From JAKAXG01 sp035702985 (GTDB lineage: Bacteria > Actinomycetota > Acidimicrobiia > Acidimicrobiales > Palsa-688), in the NCBI GenBank assembly GCA_035702985.1, contig DASSZD010000045.1, forward strand, positions 1-36,269: a stretch of DNA of 36,269 bases. Reading direction: 5' to 3'. The number at the start of each line of letters is the position of its first letter. Positions within the stretch are counted from its first letter, which is position 1. Below the pieces are notes generated by a model, which was given only the letters and a program-made list of their open reading frames with translations, did no database searches and was not told the origin of the DNA. This document shows positions 1-8,577 of this stretch, piece after piece. The translations under genes and the position numbers were made by a program.

Positions 1-6
1 GTGAGT

Positions 7-13
7 CCTTCCT
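7..13 (-). promoter_or_regulatory. Shine-Dalgarno sequence, probably of leuD
   Basis: Read on the minus strand, AGGAAGG is followed by six bases and then the window edge. It lies just downstream of the leuC stop, where leuD normally follows. The leuD start codon would be immediately outside the window, so this is an inference from position. Confidence 0.4.
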
Positions 14-33
14 GAATCCTCGATGGGTTCCTG

Positions 34-1440
34 CTAGCTGAGATCGGCGGGGGCGGCGAAGTGCCCGGCCACCGCCGTCGCCGCGGCCACCGCCGGCGAC
101 ACCAGGTGGGTGCGGCCCCCGCGGCCCTGGCGGCCCTCGAAATTGCGGTTGGAGGTCGACGCGGACCGCTCGCCAGGGGCCAGCTTGTCCGGGTTCATGG
201 CCAGGCACATGGAGCATCCGGGGTTGCGCCACTCGAAGCCGGCGGCCGAGAAGACCCGGTCCAGGCCCTCGGCCTCGGCCTGGGCCTTGACCGCGCCCGA
301 GCCGGGGACGGCCAGCGCCCGGACCGACGACGAGACCCGGCGGCCCTCGAGAACCGAGGCGGCGGCCCGCAGGTCCTCGATCCGCCCGTTGGTGCACGAG
401 CCGATGAAAACGGTGTCCACCGGGATGTCCCGGATGGCGGTCCCGGCGCTGAGGTCCATGTAGGTCAGGGCCCGGGCGGCGGCGTCACGGGCCGTCGGTT
501 CGGCGAAATCGTCGGGGCTGGGCACCCGGCCGCCGATGGGAACGACCTGGGCCGGGTTGGTGCCCCAGGTGACGAATGGGGTGAGCTCGGCCCCGTCCAG
601 GGTGACCTCCTGGTCGAAGCGGGCTCCCGGGTCGGTGGCCAGGGAACGCCACTCGTCGAGGGCCTGCTCCCAGGCCGCGCCCGCCGGAGCGTGGGGCCGG
701 CCCTCGAGATAGGCGAAGGTGATGTCGTCCGGGGCGACCATACCGGCCCGGGCCCCGGCCTCGATGGACATGTTGCACACCGTCATGCGACCCTCCATGG
801 AGAGCTCCCGCACCGCCCGGCCCCGGTACTCGATCACGTGGCCCATGCCCCCGCCGGTCCCGATCCGCCCGATGATGGCCAGCACCAGGTCCTTGGGGGT
901 CACCCCGTCGGGCAGGCTGCCCTCCACGTTGACGGCCATGGTCCGGGGCCGGCGCTGGGGGAGGGTCTGGGTGGCCAGCACGTGCTCCACCTCGCTGGTG
1001 CCGATCCCGAACGCCAGGGCCCCGAAGGCGCCGTGGGTCGAGGTGTGGCTGTCGCCGCAGACGATGGTCATCCCCGGCTGGGTCAGGCCCAGCTCCGGGC
1101 CGATGATGTGCACGATGCCCTGGTGGGGGTCGCCCATGGGGAACAACCGGATCCCGAACTCCTCGCAGTTGGCGGCCAGGACCTCCATCTGCCGGGCCGA
1201 GACGGGGTCCTCCACCGGCCGGTCCAGCGCCGTGGTGGGCACGTTGTGGTCCATGGTCGCCACCGTCAGGTCGGGCCGGCGGACCGGGCGGCCGTTGATG
1301 CGCAGGCCGTCGAAGGCCTGCGGCGAGGTCACCTCGTGGACCAGGTGCAGGTCGATGTAGAGCAGGTCGGGTTCGCCTTCGGCGGCACGCACGACGTGGC
1401 TCTCCCAGACCTTGTCGGCGAGGGTGCGGGGATCACTCAT
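34..1440 (-). CDS. leuC: 3-isopropylmalate dehydratase large subunit LeuC
   Basis: LeuC isomerises 2-isopropylmalate to 3-isopropylmalate in cytosolic leucine biosynthesis, as a heterodimer with LeuD. The protein is 468 aa, the usual length. It has the aconitase-family signatures: HQ(G)IVH, CGDSHTSTHGAFGALAFGIG, and the cluster-ligand cysteines in FIGSCTNGR and GCSMCLAMNPD for the [4Fe-4S] cluster. The chosen ATG at 1440 gives MSDPRTLADKVWESHVV and has GGAAG about 8 nt upstream. An in-frame ATG at 1452 is possible because a CAGAAT hexamer lies 5 nt before it. The frame stays open much further upstream, but that part is antisense to the IclR gene and is not leuC. leuC is divergent from the IclR gene, with 40 bp between the starts. 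Confidence 0.97.
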   Translation of the reverse strand: MSDPRTLADKVWESHVVRAAEGEPDLLYIDLHLVHEVTSPQAFDGLRINGRPVRRPDLTVATMDHNVPTTALDRPVEDPVSARQMEVLAANCEEFGIRLFPMGDPHQGIVHIIGPELGLTQPGMTIVCGDSHTSTHGAFGALAFGIGTSEVEHVLATQTLPQRRPRTMAVNVEGSLPDGVTPKDLVLAIIGRIGTGGGMGHVIEYRGRAVRELSMEGRMTVCNMSIEAGARAGMVAPDDITFAYLEGRPHAPAGAAWEQALDEWRSLATDPGARFDQEVTLDGAELTPFVTWGTNPAQVVPIGGRVPSPDDFAEPTARDAAARALTYMDLSAGTAIRDIPVDTVFIGSCTNGRIEDLRAAASVLEGRRVSSSVRALAVPGSGAVKAQAEAEGLDRVFSAAGFEWRNPGCSMCLAMNPDKLAPGERSASTSNRNFEGRQGRGGRTHLVSPAVAAATAVAGHFAAPADLS

Positions 1441-1450
1441 GGCATCTTCC

Positions 1451-1487
1451 ATCCCACATTCTGAGATACGATCTTGGACTGTGGGAT
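1451..1487. promoter_or_regulatory. Operator-like dyads between leuC and the IclR regulator
   Basis: Two nested dyads are visible. ATCCCACA (1451-1458) and TGTGGGAT (1480-1487) form a perfect 8-bp inverted repeat. Within it, TCCCA-N5-TGAGA (1452-1466) is a shorter imperfect dyad. The block overlaps the -10-like TACGAT of the IclR gene and the likely leuC promoter. IclR proteins of the NdgR/LtbR group are known to bind the leuCD promoter in other actinobacteria. Use as an operator here is inferred. Confidence 0.5.
1467..1472 (+). promoter_or_regulatory. -10 element TACGAT of the IclR regulator (leaderless type)
   Basis: TACGAT ends 8 nt before the GTG at 1481, with no Shine-Dalgarno sequence between. 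This fits a transcript beginning at or next to the start codon. It lies inside the operator-like dyad, which would allow autorepression. Confidence 0.5.
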
Positions 1488-2155
1488 CGAGTCTAAGCAG
1501 CGTGGGGGTGGTGGACAAGACGGTTCTGATCCTGGAGGCCCTGGCCGCCGGCCCGTGCGCCCTCGGGGAGTTGACCAGCCGGACCGGTCTGCCCCGGGCC
1601 ACGGCCCACCGCCTGGCCGTGGCCCTGGAGGGGCACGGCCTGGTGGCCCGTGATGCCCGGTCCCGGTTCGTCCTGGGGCCCCGCCTGGCGGCGCTGGGCC
1701 GGGCGGCCGGTTCCCGGGCCCACCGCTCGCTGGTGGAGATCGCCGCCCCGCGGCTGGTGCGCCTGAGGGACCGCACGGGGGAGAGCGCCCAGCTGTACGT
1801 ACGCTCCGGGGACACCCGGGTGTGCGTGGCGGCGTCCGAGTCGCCCCACAGCCTGCGGACCATCGTGGCCATCGGGGCGGTGCTGCCCATGGACCGGGGT
1901 TCGGCGGCCAAGGTGCTCGGCCACGACCCGGCCGTGCTGGCCCGGGGCTGGGCCGAGAGTGTCGAGGAGCGGGAGGCCGGGGTGGCGTCGGTCAGCGCCC
2001 CGGTGCGGGTGGGCGGCCAGGTGGCGGCGGCGGTGTCGGTGTCGGGGCCGGTGGAGAGGACCACCCGCCGGCCCGGCCACCGTTACTCGGCGGCGGTCAT
2101 GGAGGCGGCGGCGGCCATAGAGGCGGACCTGGCCCGCTCCGACGGCGGGGAGTGA
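1481..2155 (+). CDS. IclR-family regulator, NdgR/LtbR-like
   Basis: This 224-aa protein has an N-terminal winged HTH (TSRTGLPRATAHRLAVALEG, about residues 30-50) followed by a compact IclR effector domain with RDRTGESAQLYVRSGDTRVC and EREAGVASVSAPV. From memory it closely resembles Streptomyces NdgR and Corynebacterium LtbR, which control leuCD and other amino-acid genes from the same divergent position. The GTG at 1481 was chosen because it follows TACGAT by 8 nt and gives an N-terminus (VGSSLSSVGVVDK) like that of NdgR. Longer in-frame starts back to 1412 run into leuC, and a GTG at 1502 is also possible. It probably represses leuCD and its own gene. Confidence 0.9.
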   Translation: MGSSLSSVGVVDKTVLILEALAAGPCALGELTSRTGLPRATAHRLAVALEGHGLVARDARSRFVLGPRLAALGRAAGSRAHRSLVEIAAPRLVRLRDRTGESAQLYVRSGDTRVCVAASESPHSLRTIVAIGAVLPMDRGSAAKVLGHDPAVLARGWAESVEEREAGVASVSAPVRVGGQVAAAVSVSGPVERTTRRPGHRYSAAVMEAAAAIEADLARSDGGE

Positions 2156-2174
2156 GGCGGGCGGTACCGGGGCG

Positions 2175-3062
2175 TCAGCGGCCGGTGGCGTTGCGGGCGG
2201 CCGGCCGGTGCCGGACGGCGTCGCAGGCCGCCAGGAAGGCGGGCACGAACTGACCCGGTGACTCCACGCACGCACGGTGGTCGCCTTCCACCGGGAAGGC
2301 CCGGGCCCCCGGGATGGTGTCGGCCAGGAACCTCTGGCGGCGGGGCGACACGGTGGTGTCGGTCTCGGTGATCACCACCGCGGTGGGGACGTCGATCTGG
2401 TCCACCCAGCCGGTGGAGTCGAAGCGCGACAGGGCTAGCCCGGCCTGCACGATGGCCGACGGGTCGTGACCGCCGTACTCGTCGATGGCCCAGTCGGCCA
2501 TCGAGCCGTTGGCGCTCCAGCGGCGGGTGATCAGGCCCATGCCCTGGCGGCGCAGCGCGGGCGGCAGCAACGACAGGGCCACCGACGCCCCCGCCCCCAG
2601 CCGGCTGATGGACCCGCTGAACTGCCCGGGGGTGGTGAATCGGGCGGCGGTGGCGCACAGCACCAGCCCGGCCACCGCGTCGGGGTGCCGGCGCCATGAC
2701 AGCTGGGCGATGGGGCCGCCCATGGAGTAGCCCGCCACGGTGGAGGGCCCGAGGTCGAGGGTCTCGATCAGGGCGGCCACGTCGTCGGCGCAGTCCTCCA
2801 GCCGGAACGGCAGGCGGCTGCTGATGCCCCGCCCGTGACCCCGGTGGTCGAGGGCCAGCACCCGGAAGCGGCGGGTGAGGGCCGGGAAGCAGCGGTACCA
2901 GTTCAACGCCGTCGTCGAGGTCCAGCCGTGCAGGAGGATCAGGGGGGTGTCCCCGTCCCCCGGCCGGGGCTCCGGGGGGCGCCCGGAGTCGTACACCCAG
3001 GTGCGGCCCCGGCCGGGCAGGTGGATCTGGCGGGCGGGTGGGATGCTGGGCGGGCGGGGCAC
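2175..3062 (-). CDS. Alpha/beta-fold hydrolase
   Basis: This 295-aa alpha/beta hydrolase has a full catalytic triad: Ser in the elbow GYSMGG (about residue 113), Asp in ITETDTTV, and His in EGDHRACV. The oxyanion-side motif LLHGW is near residue 43. The substrate cannot be told from sequence. The GTG at 3062 was preferred because TACCTT lies 7 nt upstream. A TTG at 3092 in the same frame would add ten residues rich in basic amino acids. The gene follows the unknown 204-aa gene on the same strand, but the internal -10 suggests it also has its own promoter. It is tail-to-tail with the IclR gene. Confidence 0.85.
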   Translation of the reverse strand: MPRPPSIPPARQIHLPGRGRTWVYDSGRPPEPRPGDGDTPLILLHGWTSTTALNWYRCFPALTRRFRVLALDHRGHGRGISSRLPFRLEDCADDVAALIETLDLGPSTVAGYSMGGPIAQLSWRRHPDAVAGLVLCATAARFTTPGQFSGSISRLGAGASVALSLLPPALRRQGMGLITRRWSANGSMADWAIDEYGGHDPSAIVQAGLALSRFDSTGWVDQIDVPTAVVITETDTTVSPRRQRFLADTIPGARAFPVEGDHRACVESPGQFVPAFLAACDAVRHRPAARNATGR

Positions 3063-3069
3063 TGGACCC

Positions 3070-3075
3070 AAGGTA
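3070..3075 (-). promoter_or_regulatory. -10 element TACCTT of the hydrolase (leaderless type)
   Basis: On the minus strand TACCTT precedes the GTG at 3062 by 7 nt, and no Shine-Dalgarno sequence is present. Confidence 0.4.
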
Positions 3076-3110
3076 CGGTGCCGCCCGGCCAAACGGATGG
3101 GGTGGGCGGG

Positions 3111-3725
3111 TCAGCCGGCCGCCGACGCCGCCCGGGCCTGGAAATGGCGCTCCATGGCCCAGCACATCGACTCCCGGGCCAGGGCCGGGTGGTACCGCCA
3201 GCGCAGCAACTGGCGCTCCACTGCCTCGGAGTCCTCCCCCAGCTCCAGCAGGCTCAGGGCCAGCTGACGGCTGCGGCGGCGGGCCGCCTCGGCGGGCGGG
3301 ACGCTCATGGAGTCGGCCAGCCAGCGCTCGTGGGCCTCCTGGAGGGCGGGGGAGAGGCGACCGGCCTGCCGCCGGGTGAGGGGCGGCAGCCGCCGGGCGA
3401 CCTGCAGCTCGCCCGGCCCGGTCGTGCGGGCCAGCTCGAACTGCACCATGCGGTTGACGGTGCGGAAGAACGGGGAGTTGCGGCCACCCCGGTCACCCAG
3501 CCCCAGGGCCCGGGCCGTCTCGCTGAGCGACAGGTCGAACCCGTCCGGGGCGGCGTCGAAGCCGGCCGCCAGCCGCCTCATCAACCAGGTCGTGCTCGGG
3601 CCGATGATCCCCAACCAGAACCGCTCCACATAGGGGGAGCGGGGGTCGAAGGAGACCACCTCCGCCTCCCGGTCCTCCCAGGGCCGGACCGCTACGACGT
3701 CGGAATCGAATGCAACAAGTGACAC
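3111..3725 (-). CDS. Conserved protein of unknown function, 204 aa
   Basis: I do not recognise a named family. The protein is soluble, with no signal peptide or clear membrane span. The N-terminal third contains an aromatic stretch, SPYVERFWLGIIGPSTTWLM, followed by Arg-rich helical segments (FFRTVNRMVQFELARTT, LPPLTRRQAGRL, EAARRRSRQLALSLLELG). The pattern SLSETARALGLGDRGGRNSPFFRTVNRMVQF could be a winged-helix-like fold, but this is tentative. The start is GTG at 3725, with a strong GGGAGG at 3732-3737 and an upstream consensus promoter. This makes it one of the few non-leaderless genes here. It is divergent from the sirtuin and precedes the hydrolase with an 18-48 nt gap, depending on that gene's start. 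Confidence 0.75.
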   Translation of the reverse strand: MSLVAFDSDVVAVRPWEDREAEVVSFDPRSPYVERFWLGIIGPSTTWLMRRLAAGFDAAPDGFDLSLSETARALGLGDRGGRNSPFFRTVNRMVQFELARTTGPGELQVARRLPPLTRRQAGRLSPALQEAHERWLADSMSVPPAEAARRRSRQLALSLLELGEDSEAVERQLLRWRYHPALARESMCWAMERHFQARAASAAG

Positions 3726-3759
3726 CTGGTACCTCCCGAGCTGTTAAGAGTGCATTTCA

Positions 3760-3788
3760 TGTATAACAATGTCCGGGACGGTTGGCAA
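3760..3788 (-). promoter_or_regulatory. Sigma-70-type promoter of the 204-aa unknown gene
   Basis: On the minus strand TTGCCA (3783-3788) is separated by 17 bp from TATACA (3760-3765), and TG stands one base before the -10 (TGTTATACA). This is the best -35/-10 pair in the window. The same nonamer TGTTATACA recurs upstream of the phasin-like gene at 26468-26476. Confidence 0.6.
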
Positions 3789-3811
3789 GGGGTATGTGTG
3801 ACACTGGGGAG

Positions 3812-4576
3812 ATGGCTGCTGACGGAGATGCGGCCCGGGCCGCCGAGGTGCTGCGGGAGGCCAACCGGGTCACCGCGCTCACCGGGGCCGGGATCTCGAC
3901 CGACAGCGGGATCCCCGACTTCAGGGGGCCGCAGGGCGTGTGGACCAGGAATCCCGCCGCCGAGAGGACCTCGACGCTCTCGTACTACCTGTCCGATCCG
4001 GAGGTCCGGCGCCTGTCGTGGCAGCAGAGGCTGCAGTCGCCGGCGTGGGCCGCCCGCCCCAACGCCGGCCACCGGGCCCTGGTCGAGCTGGAGCGGCAGG
4101 GCCGGCTGGTGGCGGTGGTGACCCAGAACATCGACGAGCTGCACCAGAGGGCCGGCCAGGATCCCAGCCGGGTGATAGAGGTCCACGGCACCATGCACCG
4201 GGTGGTGTGCTGGGACTGCCAGGACGAGGCGCCCATGGAGGTGGCGCTGGAGCGGGTGCGGGCCGGCGAGGAGGACCCTTGCTGCCGGTCGTGCGGCGGG
4301 ATCCTGAAATCGGCCACCATCAGCTTCGGACAGTCCCTGGACCCCCGCACCATCCTGCGGGCCGAGCTGGCGGCCATCTCCTGCGACGTGCTCCTGGCCG
4401 TGGGCACCAGCCTGGGGGTGCACCCGGCGGCCGGCCTGGTGCCGCTGGCCCGGGAGGCCGGCGCCGCCGTGGTGATCGTCAACGCCGAGCCCACCCCCTA
4501 CGACCACATGGCGGCGGCGGTGGTGAGAGGGTCGATCAGCGACGTCCTTCCGGGACTGGTGGCCGTCCCGGGCTGA
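3812..4576 (+). CDS. Sirtuin, NAD-dependent protein deacylase (Sir2 family)
   Basis: The enzyme removes acyl groups from lysines using NAD+, giving O-acyl-ADP-ribose. It is 254 aa, normal for bacterial sirtuins. Visible motifs are the NAD-binding GAGISTDSGIPDFRG (residues 25-39), TQNID (104-108), catalytic His125 in VIEVHGT, zinc cysteines 133/136 and 158/161, the GTSLGVHP loop, and NAEPT near the end. The start is uncertain. The ATG at 3812 has GGGGAG directly adjacent, while the in-frame ATG at 3794 has AAGGGG one base upstream, so neither spacing is ideal. A -10-like TATAAC at 3762-3767 overlaps the divergent promoter. The stop is 9 bp from the stop of the convergent nitroreductase. Bacterial sirtuins often control acyl-CoA synthetases, which would fit the acyl-CoA genes nearby, but that link is inference. 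Confidence 0.93.
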   Translation: MAADGDAARAAEVLREANRVTALTGAGISTDSGIPDFRGPQGVWTRNPAAERTSTLSYYLSDPEVRRLSWQQRLQSPAWAARPNAGHRALVELERQGRLVAVVTQNIDELHQRAGQDPSRVIEVHGTMHRVVCWDCQDEAPMEVALERVRAGEEDPCCRSCGGILKSATISFGQSLDPRTILRAELAAISCDVLLAVGTSLGVHPAAGLVPLAREAGAAVVIVNAEPTPYDHMAAAVVRGSISDVLPGLVAVPG

Positions 4577-4585
4577 CGGCCGCTT

Positions 4586-5185
4586 CTACCAACCGCCCCG
4601 GTGCACCACCTCGTCCCAGGCCCGACGGGGCCGCCGGGTGGACGACCCGGACGGCCGCTCGGCGGGGGCCGGCCAGCCCAGCGCCACGGCCCCGATGGGA
4701 TCCCAACCGTCGGGCACGCCGAACTCGTGGCGCAACCGGTCCGGGCTACCGGGCCGCAGCCCGAAGAACAGGGCCCCCAGCCGCTCGTCCACCGCCCCCA
4801 GGAGCAGGAGCATGGTGGCGAAGGACACGTCGACGGTCCAGTAGGGCACGCTCCACCCCCCGGCGGGCCCGGCCAGGGCCTTGTCCTTCTCGCCGTAACG
4901 GTCCCGGTAGGCCGACTCGCTGGCCATCGGCACCACCACCACGGGGGCCCGTAGCAGTCCGGGCAGGCTGGGGGCGGCGAGCCAGTCCGGGTCGGAGGTG
5001 GCCCGCCAGAACCGGCCCACCTCGGCCGGTCCCTCCATCACCAGGAAGGCCCAGCCCTGGGTGTGGCCGGCCGAGGGAGCCCGCCGGGCCCGGTCGAGCA
5101 GGCGGTCCACCACGTCCCGGCCGACGGGGCGGTCGGAGAAGTCCCGGCACATCCGGCGGCGCCTGATCACCTCGTCCAATTCCAT
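4586..5185 (-). CDS. Nitroreductase-family FMN oxidoreductase
   Basis: This 199-aa protein has the nitroreductase fold. An N-terminal Arg cluster, RRRRMCRDF, probably binds the FMN phosphate. It is followed by RAPSAGHTQGWAF and the late LGALFFGLRPGSPD stretch typical of actinobacterial members. The electron acceptor is unknown. The ATG at 5185 has TACGGT 6 nt upstream, so the mRNA is probably leaderless. Its start is only 29 bp from that of the divergent moeB-like gene. FbiB of mycobacteria carries a nitroreductase-like C-terminal domain that the cofE of this window lacks. I see no specific evidence that this protein replaces it. Confidence 0.88.
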   Translation of the reverse strand: MELDEVIRRRRMCRDFSDRPVGRDVVDRLLDRARRAPSAGHTQGWAFLVMEGPAEVGRFWRATSDPDWLAAPSLPGLLRAPVVVVPMASESAYRDRYGEKDKALAGPAGGWSVPYWTVDVSFATMLLLLGAVDERLGALFFGLRPGSPDRLRHEFGVPDGWDPIGAVALGWPAPAERPSGSSTRRPRRAWDEVVHRGGW

Positions 5186-5191
5186 AACCCG

Positions 5192-5197
5192 ACCGTA
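5192..5197 (-). promoter_or_regulatory. -10 element TACGGT of the nitroreductase (leaderless type)
   Basis: On the minus strand TACGGT lies 6 nt before the ATG at 5185. Only 4 bp separate it from the divergent -10 at 5202-5207. Confidence 0.45.
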
Positions 5198-5201
5198 ACG
5201 G

Positions 5202-5207
5202 TAGGAT
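5202..5207 (+). promoter_or_regulatory. -10 element TAGGAT of the moeB-like gene (leaderless type)
   Basis: TAGGAT lies 7 nt before the ATG at 5215, with no Shine-Dalgarno sequence. The region where its -35 would fall is inside the nitroreductase coding sequence. Confidence 0.5.
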
Positions 5208-5214
5208 TTAGCGC

Positions 5215-6396
<1,182 letters not shown>

Positions 6397-6400
6397 GGGG

Positions 6401-6421
6401 AAAAAGGGCCCGCCCGGGCCC
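6401..6421 (-). terminator. Intrinsic terminator-like hairpin reading leftward
   Basis: GGGCCCG (6406-6412) and CGGGCCC (6415-6421) form a perfect stem. On the minus strand the stem is followed by five T (6401-6405), the classic intrinsic terminator layout. It would end leftward transcription coming from the repeat block at 6449-6643, where no minus-strand gene exists. For the rightward moeB transcript the hairpin lacks a T-run. Confidence 0.5.
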
Positions 6422-6448
6422 GGGTTGAGCCGGTGTCCTGCCGCTGGG

Positions 6449-6486
6449 CCACGTCGCGTCGAAATGCGGTCGTCGACGCGACGTGG
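6449..6486. repeat. Palindromic repeat unit 1 of 3
   Basis: This is a perfect 14-bp inverted repeat: CCACGTCGCGTCGA (6449-6462), a 10-nt loop (6463-6472), and its exact complement at 6473-6486. It is the first of three tandem units of identical geometry (14-10-14). Confidence 0.9.
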
Positions 6487-6532
6487 CGCGCTCAATGTCC
6501 AGAGCCCGGCCGCCGGATGGCGCCGGTGCGCG

Positions 6533-6570
6533 CCGTGTCACGTCGAATGTCTCGTGTCGACGTGACGTGG
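6533..6570. repeat. Palindromic repeat unit 2 of 3
   Basis: The arms are at 6533-6546 and 6557-6570, with a 10-nt loop between. The inner 10 bp pair perfectly (GTCACGTCGA with TCGACGTGAC). The two outer differences would be G-U wobbles if read as plus-strand RNA. Arm position 8 is A paired with T, where unit 1 has G paired with C, so both arms changed together. Confidence 0.85.
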
Positions 6571-6605
6571 CGCGTCCAGTCCGGCGTGGGGTGGCCCGCG
6601 CTGCG

Positions 6606-6643
6606 CCGCATCACGTCGAAACGCCCCTGTCGACGTGACGTGG
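6606..6643. repeat. Palindromic repeat unit 3 of 3
   Basis: The arms are at 6606-6619 and 6630-6643, with a 10-nt loop. The inner 9 bp pair perfectly. In the outer part there is one wobble and one mismatch. The right arm TCGACGTGACGTGG is identical to that of unit 2, while the loops of all three units differ. Confidence 0.85.
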
Positions 6644-6673
6644 CCTTCACGAAATGCCGTCACACCCGGGTCT

Positions 6674-6679
6674 TAGCGT
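6674..6679 (+). promoter_or_regulatory. -10-like TAGCGT before the winged-helix-like segment
   Basis: TAGCGT lies 7 nt before an in-frame GTG at 6687, the same arrangement as at other presumed leaderless starts here. It sits about 30 bp after the last palindrome. Confidence 0.4.
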
Positions 6680-6686
6680 TCCGGGC

Positions 6687-6992
6687 GTGGGCGAAGCACC
6701 CCTGCCGCAGTATCTCTGGGGCCGCGATCTCAGGTGCGCCATCGTGGCGCTCATGCTGGGCTCGGGTCGCACCTGGACGGTGGGCGACGTGGTAGCGGCC
6801 CTGCGCCACCGGGGCCTGGTGCCCCCGGCGGCCAAGGTCGTGGCCGACGCCATGGGCCACGAGGCGGGGCGGGGTCGGATCATCCGGGTGGAGCGGGGCA
6901 TGTACCGGGCCGGATATGTCCCGAGGCGCACCCGGACCCGCATCAGGGGCCGGCTCCGGAGCACCCCGGCGTATCCATCTAACCTAAGCGTC
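6687..6992 (+). CDS. Winged-helix-like segment, in frame with the mutase, no stop of its own
   Basis: About 100 codons from the GTG at 6687 read like a real small basic protein: LWGRDLRCAIVALML, then WTVGDVVAALRHRGLVPP, then KVVADAMGHEAGRGRIIRVE, then an Arg-rich tail. The helix-turn-helix, basic-strand pattern suggests a winged-helix DNA-binding domain, and similar small proteins are, as I recall, common in Acidimicrobiia. Third codon positions are GC-rich until about 6970, then turn AT-richer across a TAACCT just before the mutase start at 6993. No stop codon separates the two parts. Both other frames meet TAA inside that hexamer (6980-6982 and 6985-6987). The segment is therefore a fusion to the mutase (about 629 aa), a gene that lost its stop, or one shifted by an indel. 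An ATG at 6654 is a less likely start. Confidence 0.45.
6980..6985 (+). promoter_or_regulatory. -10 element TAACCT of the mutase (leaderless type)
   Basis: TAACCT lies 7 nt before the ATG at 6993 in a short AT-richer stretch. It supports separate initiation of the mutase. Confidence 0.5.
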
Positions 6993-8576
<1,584 letters not shown>

Positions 8577-8577
8577 G

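Noticed and set aside
61..1464. Long plus-strand open frame opposite leuC
   Set aside because: It is the antisense shadow of leuC. The composition is Gly/Arg/His-rich with no recognisable motif, as usual for antisense frames in GC-rich genes.
1441..2064. Upstream extension of the leuC frame
   Set aside because: It is antisense to the IclR regulator, and the leuC homology starts at 1440. The frame is open only because of the GC content.
6449..6643. CRISPR array
   Set aside because: There are only three imperfect units, each itself a palindrome, with similar rather than unique spacers and no cas genes nearby.
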